Shown here in pieces: positions 6,791 through 14,420 of a stretch of DNA of 15,964 nucleotides. The DNA comes from Planctomycetales bacterium (GTDB lineage Bacteria; Planctomycetota; Phycisphaerae; SM23-33), in the NCBI GenBank assembly GCA_030592655.1, contig JAUVIQ010000040.1, positions 1 to 15,964 on the forward strand, in the 5' to 3' direction. Made by a program: the position numbers and the translations under genes. The notes beneath the pieces were generated by a model. The model saw only the letters and a program-made list of their open reading frames with translations, had not been told where the DNA came from and did no database searches. The number at the start of each line of letters is the position of its first letter. Positions within the stretch are counted from its first letter, which is position 1.

Positions 6791-6895
6791 AATTCACCGC
6801 AGAGACCGCAGAGAGTGAAAAACAGATTTCATTGTTGTTTTTATTTCTTTTTATAATAAACATCTCTGCGTTCTCTGCGTTTTCTGCGGTAAATT
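6791..6895. repeat. Inverted dispersed repeat with 9-base period (TCTCTGCGT type)
   Basis: The right arm holds TCTCTGCGT, TCTCTGCGT and TTTCTGCGG at 6863-6889 and ends in TAAATT. The left arm at 6793-6815 reads TTCACCGCAGAGACCGCAGA and continues GAG, the reverse complement of the same units with slight divergence. The arms can pair around an AT-rich spacer of about 45 bases with T runs. It fills most of the 143-base gap between the surface protein gene at 6909 and the lysis-type genes. It could act as a processing or attenuation site in the operon. Repeats of this kind are recalled as dispersed intergenic elements in several environmental bacterial lineages. Confidence 0.8.
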
Positions 6896-6908
6896 CTGTT
6901 GCAGTTTT

Positions 6909-7949
6909 TCAATTTGGCGGCGTGTCGAGGTCGAACTCGACGGTCAGTTCGCCGGAGACGGCGATGGTTTGGTATCCGGTATCGCTTCGTCGGATGAGGA
7001 AGTTCTGCTCTGATCCGTCGATCATGTTCTGGACGGCGGTAGTCAGGGCGGCATTCGAGAGTTGCCCGGTTACGTTGGCTGTCAGGCTCATCGCTCCGAT
7101 ATATGTCGCGTCGCCTGCGCCTGTTCCGCCGGGCGTAGCCCACGAGGCTGACGCGCTCGGGTCGTACCTGTTCCAGGTCGGCGGGTCGGAAGTGAAATCG
7201 ATCGCGCGGAGACAGTGATAAATCTCGACGTTGCAGGTCGTATCGGCGGTCAGTTCGATTTTTGTGGTCGATCGCGCGGTAACGTTCGTCAATCCCAGCG
7301 GCGGCGTATCGGTCGTGCGAGCGCGGACGAATCCGACGCTTCGCAGTTCGTTCGTGCCGTTGTTGGCTATCGAAGAGCCTATCCAGGGCGTATTTGGTAG
7401 TTGCGAGAATATCCCACCTGAGAGATAAATCGGAAACTTCCAGCGTCCGCGTCGGATGTATTCGACGGCTTGTCGAAGTTCGTTGAAGTGTACTGCCCGG
7501 ACGGATGATTGCCCCGCCGTCAGCGTTACGTCGGTCCACACGCTCGTACCGTTGAGTTTGCCGAAGAAGGCGACTTCGCCGCTTCCGGGGTTCATCACGA
7601 CGAGTATTTTGTTTTCGTCGGCGTCGGCGACGGGCCAAAGCCAGTCCATTCCCGCCGGCGTCGCGGGGCTTCCGCCGAGTCCGCCGGTGGCAGGTTCGAG
7701 AATGTCGCTGGTAATGGCCGAGCGGAAATTTTTGAACGGAGGGGGGAACTCCGTCGCGATTGTCGTAACCCGGACCGATTTACCCGCACCGATCTGTGAG
7801 GAGAAATCCTGCCCGGACAGATACACCAGTCGTCGTCGGCGATTGGTGGCGTCTGCCTGTTCGGACGCATCGTCGTCGCGGATGAAATGCGCTCCGGCGT
7901 CGAGTCTGCCCTGGGCGTTCGCGTTTGTCCATGTAGCGGCGTAGGCCAT
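6909..7949 (-). CDS. Phage virion-associated protein, 346 residues, unrecognised
   Basis: The protein is rich in Thr, Ser, Gly and Asn with many short beta-like stretches and no signal peptide or membrane segment. This is typical of tail-fibre or surface proteins. The N-terminus reads MAYAATWTNANAQGRLDAG. The C-terminus ends with SGELTVEFDLDTPPN. A central stretch (TLTAGQSSVRAVHFNELRQA) has a helical turn that may aid assembly. The start at 7949 lies four bases after the stop of the preceding gene (7954), with only a weak GGA motif upstream. An in-frame start at 8039 would intrude 86 bases into that gene. It is the last structural-type gene before the repeat and lysis group. Confidence 0.65.
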   Translation of the reverse strand: MAYAATWTNANAQGRLDAGAHFIRDDDASEQADATNRRRRLVYLSGQDFSSQIGAGKSVRVTTIATEFPPPFKNFRSAITSDILEPATGGLGGSPATPAGMDWLWPVADADENKILVVMNPGSGEVAFFGKLNGTSVWTDVTLTAGQSSVRAVHFNELRQAVEYIRRGRWKFPIYLSGGIFSQLPNTPWIGSSIANNGTNELRSVGFVRARTTDTPPLGLTNVTARSTTKIELTADTTCNVEIYHCLRAIDFTSDPPTWNRYDPSASASWATPGGTGAGDATYIGAMSLTANVTGQLSNAALTTAVQNMIDGSEQNFLIRRSDTGYQTIAVSGELTVEFDLDTPPN

Positions 7950-7953
7950 AAGT

Positions 7954-8511
7954 TCAATCCAGATATTTGGCGTATGCGGGATGATCGAATACGTATCGGG
8001 TAGTCGCCGGCGTGCCGTTGTCGGTGATCGTAAGCACAAGAATGATCGTGTTGTTTCCGACGGCGGCTCCGGGTCCGAGAGACAGTTCAGCCAGGTTATG
8101 CGCCGTCAGGTTCGTCGCGCCGGGCGCGTCGGTGAAAGTACCGGCTCCGGTGGCGACCTGCTCGCGGACGGTGTAAGCGGCGTTACCTTGCGAGGCGGTT
8201 ATCCTGGCCGGGAACATCGCGGATCCCGCAGGCCTGATGAAGACGATCCATCGCCCGCCGACGTCTATTGCCACAGCGTCGGTATCCTCCGGCACCAGCC
8301 CGTCGGTGTCGGTCGGTTCGGCAAGGTTGGTTACGGTCATCGTTCCGCTGCCTACGGTTTCGGCTTCACCGGCAGCACCGAAAGCGATGGGCCTGGCGGT
8401 GTATTGATTCGACTGGTCGTATGCGGTTATTCGGACCAGTTGTGCCGCTTTGCTTCCGGCCACTTCCGTCCACCGCTCCAGTGCGTCGTAATAGTTGTTT
8501 TGTCGGGTCAT
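7954..8511 (-). CDS. Phage structural protein, 185 residues, unrecognised
   Basis: The protein starts MTRQNNYYDALERWTEV and is then dominated by Thr/Gly/Ala-rich beta-like segments (EAETVGSGTMTVTNLAEP, RWIVFIRPAGSAMFPARI). Composition and size suit a small decoration, fibre-tip or baseplate-peripheral protein. The ATG at 8511 follows the previous stop (8514-8516) by two bases, so translation is probably coupled. An in-frame upstream start at 8544 would overlap that gene. No catalytic motif was seen. Confidence 0.62.
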   Translation of the reverse strand: MTRQNNYYDALERWTEVAGSKAAQLVRITAYDQSNQYTARPIAFGAAGEAETVGSGTMTVTNLAEPTDTDGLVPEDTDAVAIDVGGRWIVFIRPAGSAMFPARITASQGNAAYTVREQVATGAGTFTDAPGATNLTAHNLAELSLGPGAAVGNNTIILVLTITDNGTPATTRYVFDHPAYAKYLD

Positions 8512-8513
8512 GA

Positions 8514-10262
8514 TTATCCGCTCACTTTCAGATGCGTGGTCCATTCCCCGCCGCAGCGGTGTTCGACGGCGCGGACGTACGCCCAGGAACCGGGATAACC
8601 GCCGAGCGCCAGCTGCCTTCCTTCGATCTGCTCGATTATGTCGCCGACGTTGCAGGTCGGATCAATTCGTCCGAGCGTCAGGTCAGCCTCGATTATGCCT
8701 GCGTTGGATTCGCTGATGTTGCGAGCCAATTGTTTCAGGCGTTCCGAATCGTCGCGTTCTGCCGGGTCCGGAAGGGATTCGCATTGGTAAAATATGCTTC
8801 CGTCATGCACGCTCGACCATTGGGCAGATGGAATCTGAATAACTTCGGTCGGGACCGAAACATCCCCCGACACTTCGGCGCTGATATGCCTATCCGAAGC
8901 GACAGTAGCCGTTACGCGGACCTTTACGGTTGCGTCGATGGCGACGGCTTGGAAATAATCAGCCGGAAGGGCGTCGTCGGACAGATAGACTGCGCATTCG
9001 TCGGTGGCGACTCGAATTGCCCCGCCGTAGCGCCGCCAGGTGTCCCCGTCGTCGTAACTGACCTCGACGACGATACCCAGACTTTGGCCGGATGGGTTCA
9101 CCGACAGGCAAGGTTCGAATCGCCTGTTAATCGACAGGAGGAAATCGTCGCTGCTGATGTCGGCGAAGTTGAACTTTTCGAGGTTGTGAGGCCCGTCGCA
9201 GTATTGTCCCGATTCGTTCAGCAGCCATTTTCTGAACACTTCGGACACCGCAGGCCAATCGGATGATTCGTCGCGTATGAAATCGCGGTAGTGGTAGGAT
9301 TCCAGGGCAGTGTCCCATCCCTTTTTGAGCGTGAAGGTTGATTCGTATCGTTTCAGGTCGCCGATGATCGAGACTTCTCGGCGGGCGGGGCGGCGGTTGA
9401 ACGCAACCTTACCTTTCCAGAGGTTGCTTCGCTCGCTGTCGAGCGTTTCGCCGGCCTGTTGGAGTCGAATCGCCCTTCGTCTTCCTGTCCTGCCCGGACG
9501 GTAGAAGATCAGGGATGAAGGATTGTCGTCCCAACCTGTGCCGCTTCGCACCGCCAGTCCGGCAAGAGCGGCTGTTCGCGCGAGCGCCTCGCGCACGGGC
9601 AACCCCGTCAGCGACAGCCGAGGGGGATAAATTGTCCGGGCGTAACCTTCGGCTCCTTCAAAGCCGAATGCTTCGATGTCCGACGGAACGCAGCAAGCGA
9701 GGAGATAATTCAGAATATCGGCAACGGACCAGAGTTGTCCGTCGGAATCTGCTGAAAATACCCGGCAGGAGCGGGAATTGACCTGATAAATCTCCTTACT
9801 TGCCAAACCGGTCGGGTCGGAATTGAAAACGCATTTTCCGGTGGGAACAAACTTTGCTGATGCGTCGTTTTCCTGCCGGCGTCCACTGACGGCATGGTTC
9901 AGGCGCGTTGCCGGAACGTCTTCGGCTTCAATGGCGAGAGATTCTTCATCGGGGCCGGCGCCGGCGAGATGACGAGAGACGTAACCGTCGAACACCACTT
10001 GCTCACCGACATCGGCCAGGCGTATTTGCAGACTCTCGCCGATTGCCGGAAGGATTCCGACGTCTTCAATGCGACGGTTCGGACGATACCTGCCCGACAT
10101 GGCCATTATGATTGTCGCACGTGCGAAATCGGGTGCAGGAAGTATGCTCCAATTCTCCACGTGCAGGTCCCGTCTTCGCAGGCCGTTGACATAGACCGGC
10201 ATCGGTGGGGGACTTGTTACGTTTGTCGTCGCCGAAGACGGATAAATGGTCAAATCGCTCAC
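8514..10262 (-). CDS. Putative tail hub / baseplate protein
   Basis: This 582-residue protein is the second-largest in the phage operon. Features that suggest a gp27/late-control-D-like hub are an early beta-rich domain with short turn motifs (VGEQVVFDGYVSRHL) and a helical segment (LSLTGLPVREALARTAALA) of the kind that precedes the second hub domain. The C-terminal stretch (LGRIDPTCNVGDIIEQIEGR, then YVRAVEHRCGGEWTTHLKV) looks like a closing hub strand pair. A middle insert includes a Ser/Asp-rich beta domain (VVEVSYDDGDTWRRYGG). The GTG at 10262 is favoured, with AAGGAG five bases upstream overlapping the previous stop. A GTG at 10268 would directly abut that site. The hub assignment is inference from patterns and position. 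Confidence 0.55.
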   Translation of the reverse strand: MSDLTIYPSSATTNVTSPPPMPVYVNGLRRRDLHVENWSILPAPDFARATIIMAMSGRYRPNRRIEDVGILPAIGESLQIRLADVGEQVVFDGYVSRHLAGAGPDEESLAIEAEDVPATRLNHAVSGRRQENDASAKFVPTGKCVFNSDPTGLASKEIYQVNSRSCRVFSADSDGQLWSVADILNYLLACCVPSDIEAFGFEGAEGYARTIYPPRLSLTGLPVREALARTAALAGLAVRSGTGWDDNPSSLIFYRPGRTGRRRAIRLQQAGETLDSERSNLWKGKVAFNRRPARREVSIIGDLKRYESTFTLKKGWDTALESYHYRDFIRDESSDWPAVSEVFRKWLLNESGQYCDGPHNLEKFNFADISSDDFLLSINRRFEPCLSVNPSGQSLGIVVEVSYDDGDTWRRYGGAIRVATDECAVYLSDDALPADYFQAVAIDATVKVRVTATVASDRHISAEVSGDVSVPTEVIQIPSAQWSSVHDGSIFYQCESLPDPAERDDSERLKQLARNISESNAGIIEADLTLGRIDPTCNVGDIIEQIEGRQLALGGYPGSWAYVRAVEHRCGGEWTTHLKVSG

Positions 10263-10271
10263 CTTCACTCC

Positions 10272-12407
10272 TTACAAAATCTTGATGGACGCCGGACCCG
10301 AAGCCGGGGGTACGAACACGATTTCACTTACCGGACCGACCTGTTCGCCCAGACGCGCGCGAACAGCCAAAAGTACCGGTGCATCGGGTCGGGTGATGGA
10401 GACCTCGAAGTCGAACCGGTCATTCCGGGACCGCTCGACCGTTGCGACGGGGTTATCAAAGTCTAGTTGGCCCGTACTGTTGTCGCTGAGAACGTCGAAG
10501 CCGTCAGCCTGGGCGAAACCGATCGGCGCCAGGTAAGTGAATCCGATTAGCAGGCTGCTTTGCTGCACCTCAACCGTCGGGTCTGTCGGGCGCGCCAGAG
10601 GTGCCGGAAGGAGACTTCCCTGCTCGTCTGGCTCGACGTATGCGATGACGTGGGTGTTGCGCTCCCGGACCCCTGCCGATGAGACAGCCCGAACGGCATA
10701 AACGTAACGTTGTTCGGGTAACAGGTCCTGCGCGAACGTGATACTGTCGGCTCCGGGCATGAGATACGCAATGGGGTTGTCCCAATCGATGCCTTCGATG
10801 CCTCCGAGACCTCGATAGACGTTGTAGCCGCTTAACTGGAAGGCGACGGTCATAAGCGGTGAACCAATGCCGACGGCTGTGTAATCCAGGTGGGCGATGG
10901 CTACGGTGAACGCTTCGGCCAGCGAGCCTCCAATGCGGAGCATCTCGAAGAAACTCTCGGCGTCGAATGTATCGGCCGTCTCGGAATTGCCGAGCGCGGC
11001 GGCGTATTCGCCATACTTGCTCGTCAGAGCATAAAAACACGGATCGCTGCCGGTCCGAAGCGACGATGCAGAATCCGCCGAATCGTCCACAAATACCGCC
11101 TGCGTCCCTTGGGGAGGGTTAAAACTCGGCGATCCCGTATCACCCCAGACAAAAGCGTCATCATCGAAAACGTCCAAAGCCGCCGTGATAATCCGCAGGT
11201 GCTGACAGGCAAGAGACGCCTTGTAAGTCGTTTCGTCGCTGTAGAGTTTGTCGGCGGCGGGAATCGCCGATAGAGCCGCGACCGTAAGGGAGCGGTCGAT
11301 AATCGTCTTGGCATTGGCAAGCGTGTCGGCGTCGATACGGGTGCAGAGGTATTTGCCGCCCAGGGCGGTCTTCGTCAGCCTGGCGACTGTGGCGGGGTTG
11401 TACAGCGGATTCGCCGTCTGCGATGAAAACGCGGTCCCGTAGTTCATCAGTCGGCTTATGGCCGAATGCTTCACGCCGCCGGAAGTAAAATATCCCGGCA
11501 CGCCGTGGCCGAGAAGGAAGCATGAGCAGTTCGCCGCTACTGTGGGATTCAGCGCCAGCCACGCCGCAAGGTCGGTTTCGACCTCGGTCTGGAACGTTGC
11601 GTAATCGGCGAGGCTTTCATTTGCCGTGGCGTTCGGCAGCGGGCAGAGGTTTGCGAGGGGGATTTCCAACTCGCTTACGCAGTAGTCGGCGAACTCCCGG
11701 CTGTCGGCGGAAGCCTCGCGGTACAGGACCACCGTCCGGCGAGCCTCTGGATAATCGGTCAGCGGCGTCGGACTGAACGGTTCGGGGTAGGCGTCGGCAA
11801 TCTTGATTTCGTCGAAGTCGCAGACAAAACCGTCGTCAGCGCCGACGGACGCTCCAAGTTGGGCGTAATCGACGGAGGCCCACCTATCGTAGTTATCAAC
11901 GCCGGTTATGGTTCCCCATTCATGCCCGTTGCAATAAAAAACAGCCTCACCGTCGGAAGCGACATTGGAAGTCGCTCGCTTGAAACCAATAACCAGGTAA
12001 TGCCACAAGCCGTCGTTGATGTCCCTGGGCCAGATGGTCCAACTACTGCTGCGGACCACTCCCCCATCGTCCCTCATGCGGATGCGAAGTTTTCCGAAAC
12101 TTTCTATTTCGAGTCTGCCGTCCCATGTACTATCTGTCGCCTTAATCGCCCAGAGATACAAAGTTTTAGCGACAGCGACGTTTATCCAGCATCCGAAACA
12201 AATCCACCCTCCGGGATCAAGCGAGTGGCTTATCGTCTTTTGGACGTAAGCATTATTGGCCCCTACGATAGTTACCCGCAGACCCACTGCCCCACGATCG
12301 GGAAACGCGGCGGCGGCGGACTGAATAATTGTCGATGCTCCGGCTTCAACTACCGAATCCCATTCGCCGAAGGCGGGTACTTCGTTGTCGATGTGGTGTA
12401 AAAGCAT
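10272..12407 (-). CDS. Large phage protein: LamG-like, TIGR03790-like and FN3-like domains
   Basis: The 711-residue protein has three parts. Residues about 36-205 look like a LamG/concanavalin A-like domain, ending in the characteristic CDFDEIKIAD. Residues about 222-520 follow the TIGR03790 pattern. They open with RRTVVLYREASADSREFADY and NLCPLP, then CFLLGHGVPGYFTSGG, ANPLYNP and KYLCTRIDADT, and close with FFEMLRIGGSLAEAF and HLDYTAVGIGSPLMT. Residues about 523-592 and 605-698 resemble fibronectin type III repeats (YVYAVRAVSSAGVRE). LamG and FN3 modules usually bind carbohydrate or act as spacers, and the function of TIGR03790 is not known to me. The ATG overlaps the stop of the previous gene as TAATG. 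A surface-binding tail protein is the likeliest role. The N-terminus lacks a signal peptide, consistent with virion assembly rather than secretion. Confidence 0.7.
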   Translation of the reverse strand: MLLHHIDNEVPAFGEWDSVVEAGASTIIQSAAAAFPDRGAVGLRVTIVGANNAYVQKTISHSLDPGGWICFGCWINVAVAKTLYLWAIKATDSTWDGRLEIESFGKLRIRMRDDGGVVRSSSWTIWPRDINDGLWHYLVIGFKRATSNVASDGEAVFYCNGHEWGTITGVDNYDRWASVDYAQLGASVGADDGFVCDFDEIKIADAYPEPFSPTPLTDYPEARRTVVLYREASADSREFADYCVSELEIPLANLCPLPNATANESLADYATFQTEVETDLAAWLALNPTVAANCSCFLLGHGVPGYFTSGGVKHSAISRLMNYGTAFSSQTANPLYNPATVARLTKTALGGKYLCTRIDADTLANAKTIIDRSLTVAALSAIPAADKLYSDETTYKASLACQHLRIITAALDVFDDDAFVWGDTGSPSFNPPQGTQAVFVDDSADSASSLRTGSDPCFYALTSKYGEYAAALGNSETADTFDAESFFEMLRIGGSLAEAFTVAIAHLDYTAVGIGSPLMTVAFQLSGYNVYRGLGGIEGIDWDNPIAYLMPGADSITFAQDLLPEQRYVYAVRAVSSAGVRERNTHVIAYVEPDEQGSLLPAPLARPTDPTVEVQQSSLLIGFTYLAPIGFAQADGFDVLSDNSTGQLDFDNPVATVERSRNDRFDFEVSITRPDAPVLLAVRARLGEQVGPVSEIVFVPPASGPASIKIL

Positions 12408-12826
12408 TATAAGCCCCCCGCATCGCGGGGGGACGGTCCCCCAGCAGGGGATGATCCCCCAGCAGTGCTGGGGGCTTTATCGTCCCCAGGGGATTCGGTT
12501 AATAAATCTTCGGCTATCGCCGCGAGTCGTGCTTCGTCGTCGGCGGGGTCGCCGTGGTTCAACTGAATGCGGATTGCGGATTGCGGATTGCGGATTTCCA
12601 ACTGAAAGAAACGGGCTTCGTGCGTCGGGTGTTTTTCGGCTCGCTTATATTCGGCCTCGACGTGCGGGGGCAGGCCGTCAAGAGGAGTCAGATACTTCGG
12701 GTCTATCCGCTCGGCGCGTAACGTCAGCGTCCGCTTCTCGCGTTCAGCGAAGGGCTGTTTTTCCCCCTCGGGACGTTCCGCAATCGGCATTCCCAAAGGG
12801 ACAGGTTGGAAATTGGAAATTGGCAT
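12407..12826 (-). CDS. Small phage-operon protein built around inserted repeats
   Basis: This 139-residue reading frame fills the space between the fibre-like gene and the large LamG protein. Its start (MPISNFQ) is encoded by a TTGGAAA repeat at 12806-12823. EIRNPQSAIRIQ near residue 77 is encoded by four GCGGATT units, and the Gly/Ser/Pro-rich C-terminus by a cluster of GC palindromes. Only the pieces between (for example KRTLTLRAERIDPKYLTPL and DDEARLAAIAEDLLTE) look like ordinary protein. The gene begins three bases after the previous stop with a weak ribosome binding site. An alternative ATG lies at 12790. It may be a real small tail or chaperone gene that tolerated insertions, or a decayed one. 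No family was recognised. Confidence 0.5.
   Translation of the reverse strand: MPISNFQPVPLGMPIAERPEGEKQPFAEREKRTLTLRAERIDPKYLTPLDGLPPHVEAEYKRAEKHPTHEARFFQLEIRNPQSAIRIQLNHGDPADDEARLAAIAEDLLTESPGDDKAPSTAGGSSPAGGPSPRDAGGL
12414..12492. repeat. Cluster of consecutive GC palindromes
   Basis: Five perfect inverted repeats lie head to tail or overlapping. CCCCCCGC-ATC-GCGGGGGG lies at 12414-12432, GGGGGAC-G-GTCCCCC at 12428-12442 and GGGGAT-G-ATCCCC at 12447-12459. CCCCCAGCA-G-TGCTGGGGG lies at 12456-12474 and CCCC-A-GGGG at 12484-12492. Four have a single central base. They lie inside the 3' end of the 12407-12826 frame, just upstream of the start of the 711-residue gene. They could fold the mRNA around that start or be a dispersed palindromic element. 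Confidence 0.85.
12569..12596. repeat. Four perfect tandem copies of GCGGATT inside a coding frame
   Basis: Four exact 7-base units run from 12569 to 12596. Seven is not a multiple of three, so each unit is read in a different phase and the translated repeat is seven residues long (the IRNPQSA type). The unit is the same as in the inverted array beside tRNA-Ser at 2628-2702, about 10 kb away. Confidence 0.9.
12806..12823. repeat. TTGGAAA tandem repeat at a gene start
   Basis: Two exact TTGGAAA units (12806-12819) plus a partial TTGG unit abut the start codon of the 12407-12826 frame, so the repeat encodes the first residues (ISNFQ). This is a second family with a 7-base period, distinct in sequence from GCGGATT. 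Confidence 0.75.
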
Positions 12827-12829
12827 TTG

Positions 12830-13675
12830 TCAGACCGTCCAGTCAAGTTGTCCGCTTGAGTAAATCCGTCCGTCGATTTCGGCCATAACGTAGCGCGTGG
12901 CGGCCCCGGATATGGTAATTCCGATTTCGACCTTTCCGTCTGCGTCGGAGATGATCTTGTAAGCGGCGTTTGCCGTCTCGGTTTCATAGGTCGTTCCGGT
13001 TTCAACGGCTACGGTGTTTCCCGTCGCCGACGGCGCTGCATAGTCGGATGTACCGACCCATACACGTACGAGAACCCGCTCGGCGAGGTTATTGTCAGCC
13101 GCGTCGCGGGTCTGGACGGTGATCGTCCGCTTGTCGGCGGCTTCGGCGGCGGCGGTGATGTTCAGGTTCGGCATGAGGTCCTGCATATCGGTTACGCTTC
13201 CCATGCCGCTGACGCTGATGTACATTCCGCCTCGATAATCTGTGATGTCGCCTCCTTCGGAGGCATCGCGTCCGTCGTATGCCCCGGCGGACGTTACGAT
13301 CGTCGCCAGAGGGATGTGCGGGGTCGCCGACGGTGTGGGAAAACCCGTCGTGTTGACAGTCAGCGTTCCGTCGGCGGTCAGGAAGACGTAATTCGTGGCG
13401 TTGTTGGTCAGGACCTGACCCGTTACCTGCGAGAAGTTGACGGTCGAATCGCCGTTGTAGTATCTGCCCGCACGGACGCCGAATGTCAGGTCGCCGTCCT
13501 TGAATACTCGGCAGTCGCCGCCGCGTCGCGCCACCTTCAGAAGCCGCTGAAGCATCTTGTAGAAACTTGTGTAATAAGGCGCTTCGGCGGTAGCAATAAA
13601 CAGGACTTCCTGTTCGTTGTCCGTTGTCCCCGAAAGTGCGTTCAGTTCTGCGTCTGATGGATACAGTTCCGTCAT
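12830..13675 (-). CDS. Putative tail fibre-type structural protein
   Basis: In this 281-residue protein the stretch from about residue 55 (CRVFKDGDLTFGVRAGRYYN) through NATNYVFLTADGTLTVNTTG and PHIPLATIVTSAGAYDGR is a pattern recalled from phage fibre and baseplate-peripheral proteins. There beta strands end in a 'VYLxxxGTLTVNTTGFP...PHIPLATV' module. The N-terminus is acidic (MTELYPSDAELNAL). The C-terminal domain (about 180-281) is an Ig-like beta segment (RTITVQTRDAADNNLAERVL, ISDADGKVEIGITISG). The ATG at 13675 has GGGAG seven bases upstream and starts 10 bases after the previous stop. An in-frame TTG at 13693 is less likely. Receptor contact is plausible but unproven. Confidence 0.62.
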   Translation of the reverse strand: MTELYPSDAELNALSGTTDNEQEVLFIATAEAPYYTSFYKMLQRLLKVARRGGDCRVFKDGDLTFGVRAGRYYNGDSTVNFSQVTGQVLTNNATNYVFLTADGTLTVNTTGFPTPSATPHIPLATIVTSAGAYDGRDASEGGDITDYRGGMYISVSGMGSVTDMQDLMPNLNITAAAEAADKRTITVQTRDAADNNLAERVLVRVWVGTSDYAAPSATGNTVAVETGTTYETETANAAYKIISDADGKVEIGITISGAATRYVMAEIDGRIYSSGQLDWTV

Positions 13676-13685
13676 GATGGTCTCC

Positions 13686-14420
13686 CTAGTCAATCTGAAG
13701 AGTCAGTTGTTTTTGCTGGTGGTCGTAGTTTGTTACCGACAGGCCTGCCGCTGCATGAGGCGGCGGATTCGCGTCGATGTACATTGGGTCCGAATCCGCG
13801 ATCTGCCCGTCGGTACTGCGCGATCGCAGGACGATTTGGTGCGAGCCTTCTTCGGGGAGGTCGGCTTCAAGGTCGATAAGGTCGGTGTTTATTCCGAACA
13901 TTCCGGCTCCGAATGCCCCCTCGCCCGCACCCGGTGCGCATGTGCCGTCGTATCCGAACCCGCCTTTTCCGAATCGGTCTTGGCCGAACTGCCATCGCGG
14001 AACCCATACCGGCCAGGCTTGGGTCGATGCCAACGGCGTCTCCGACACGTCGCCCCCACCGGCGTGATTTCCCAAAACCTCGATTGTTTCACCGGGACGA
14101 GCGGAAACGGGTCTGGGGATTTGCGGGCGAAAAACCCAGGAAGCATTGCGATCATCGACTGGTAATTGTTCGGATAAGTCTGTCGTGCGGTATTCGCCCT
14201 CGACGGCAGCCACGCAAACCGCCATCGGCGCGACGTTCGGTTCGTCGATGAAGAATCGTCGCTGGGTCAGCGTGTCCGTCCAATCGGCGAGTCTGCCGTT
14301 GAGGTATAATTGGTGATGCAGATCGGAATTGTACGAACTGAATCGAACGGACCATCCCCCGGCAAAACTCATCTCGCCGATGACGTACTCGATCCCGGTT
14401 GTAATCAGTGTGGCGGTCAT
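13686..14420 (-). CDS. Phage tail-region protein with FG-repeat linker, 244 residues
   Basis: No family was recognised. The N-terminal part is beta-rich (GIEYVIGEMSFAGGWSVRF). The centre has a glycine-rich linker with five Phe-Gly pairs at residues 145-146, 150-151, 155-156, 170-171 and 175-176 (PRWQFGQDRFGKGGFGYDG). The C-terminal part (IDLEADLPEEGSHQIVLRSR) reads like an Ig or FN3 strand set ending in a polar tail. The ATG overlaps the previous stop as ATGA, so translation is coupled. Its place between the small tail proteins and the fibre-type gene suggests a tail-tip or baseplate-peripheral role. Confidence 0.6.
   Translation of the reverse strand: MTATLITTGIEYVIGEMSFAGGWSVRFSSYNSDLHHQLYLNGRLADWTDTLTQRRFFIDEPNVAPMAVCVAAVEGEYRTTDLSEQLPVDDRNASWVFRPQIPRPVSARPGETIEVLGNHAGGGDVSETPLASTQAWPVWVPRWQFGQDRFGKGGFGYDGTCAPGAGEGAFGAGMFGINTDLIDLEADLPEEGSHQIVLRSRSTDGQIADSDPMYIDANPPPHAAAGLSVTNYDHQQKQLTLQID

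Noticed and set aside
6841..7638. A 265-codon minus-strand frame very rich in Arg
   Set aside because: It overlaps the 6909-7949 structural gene in another frame. The extreme Arg content is a shift artefact, not a real protein.
6909..13675. Diversity-generating retroelement target in the fibre-like genes
   Set aside because: No reverse transcriptase and no template/variable repeat pair were seen in the window.
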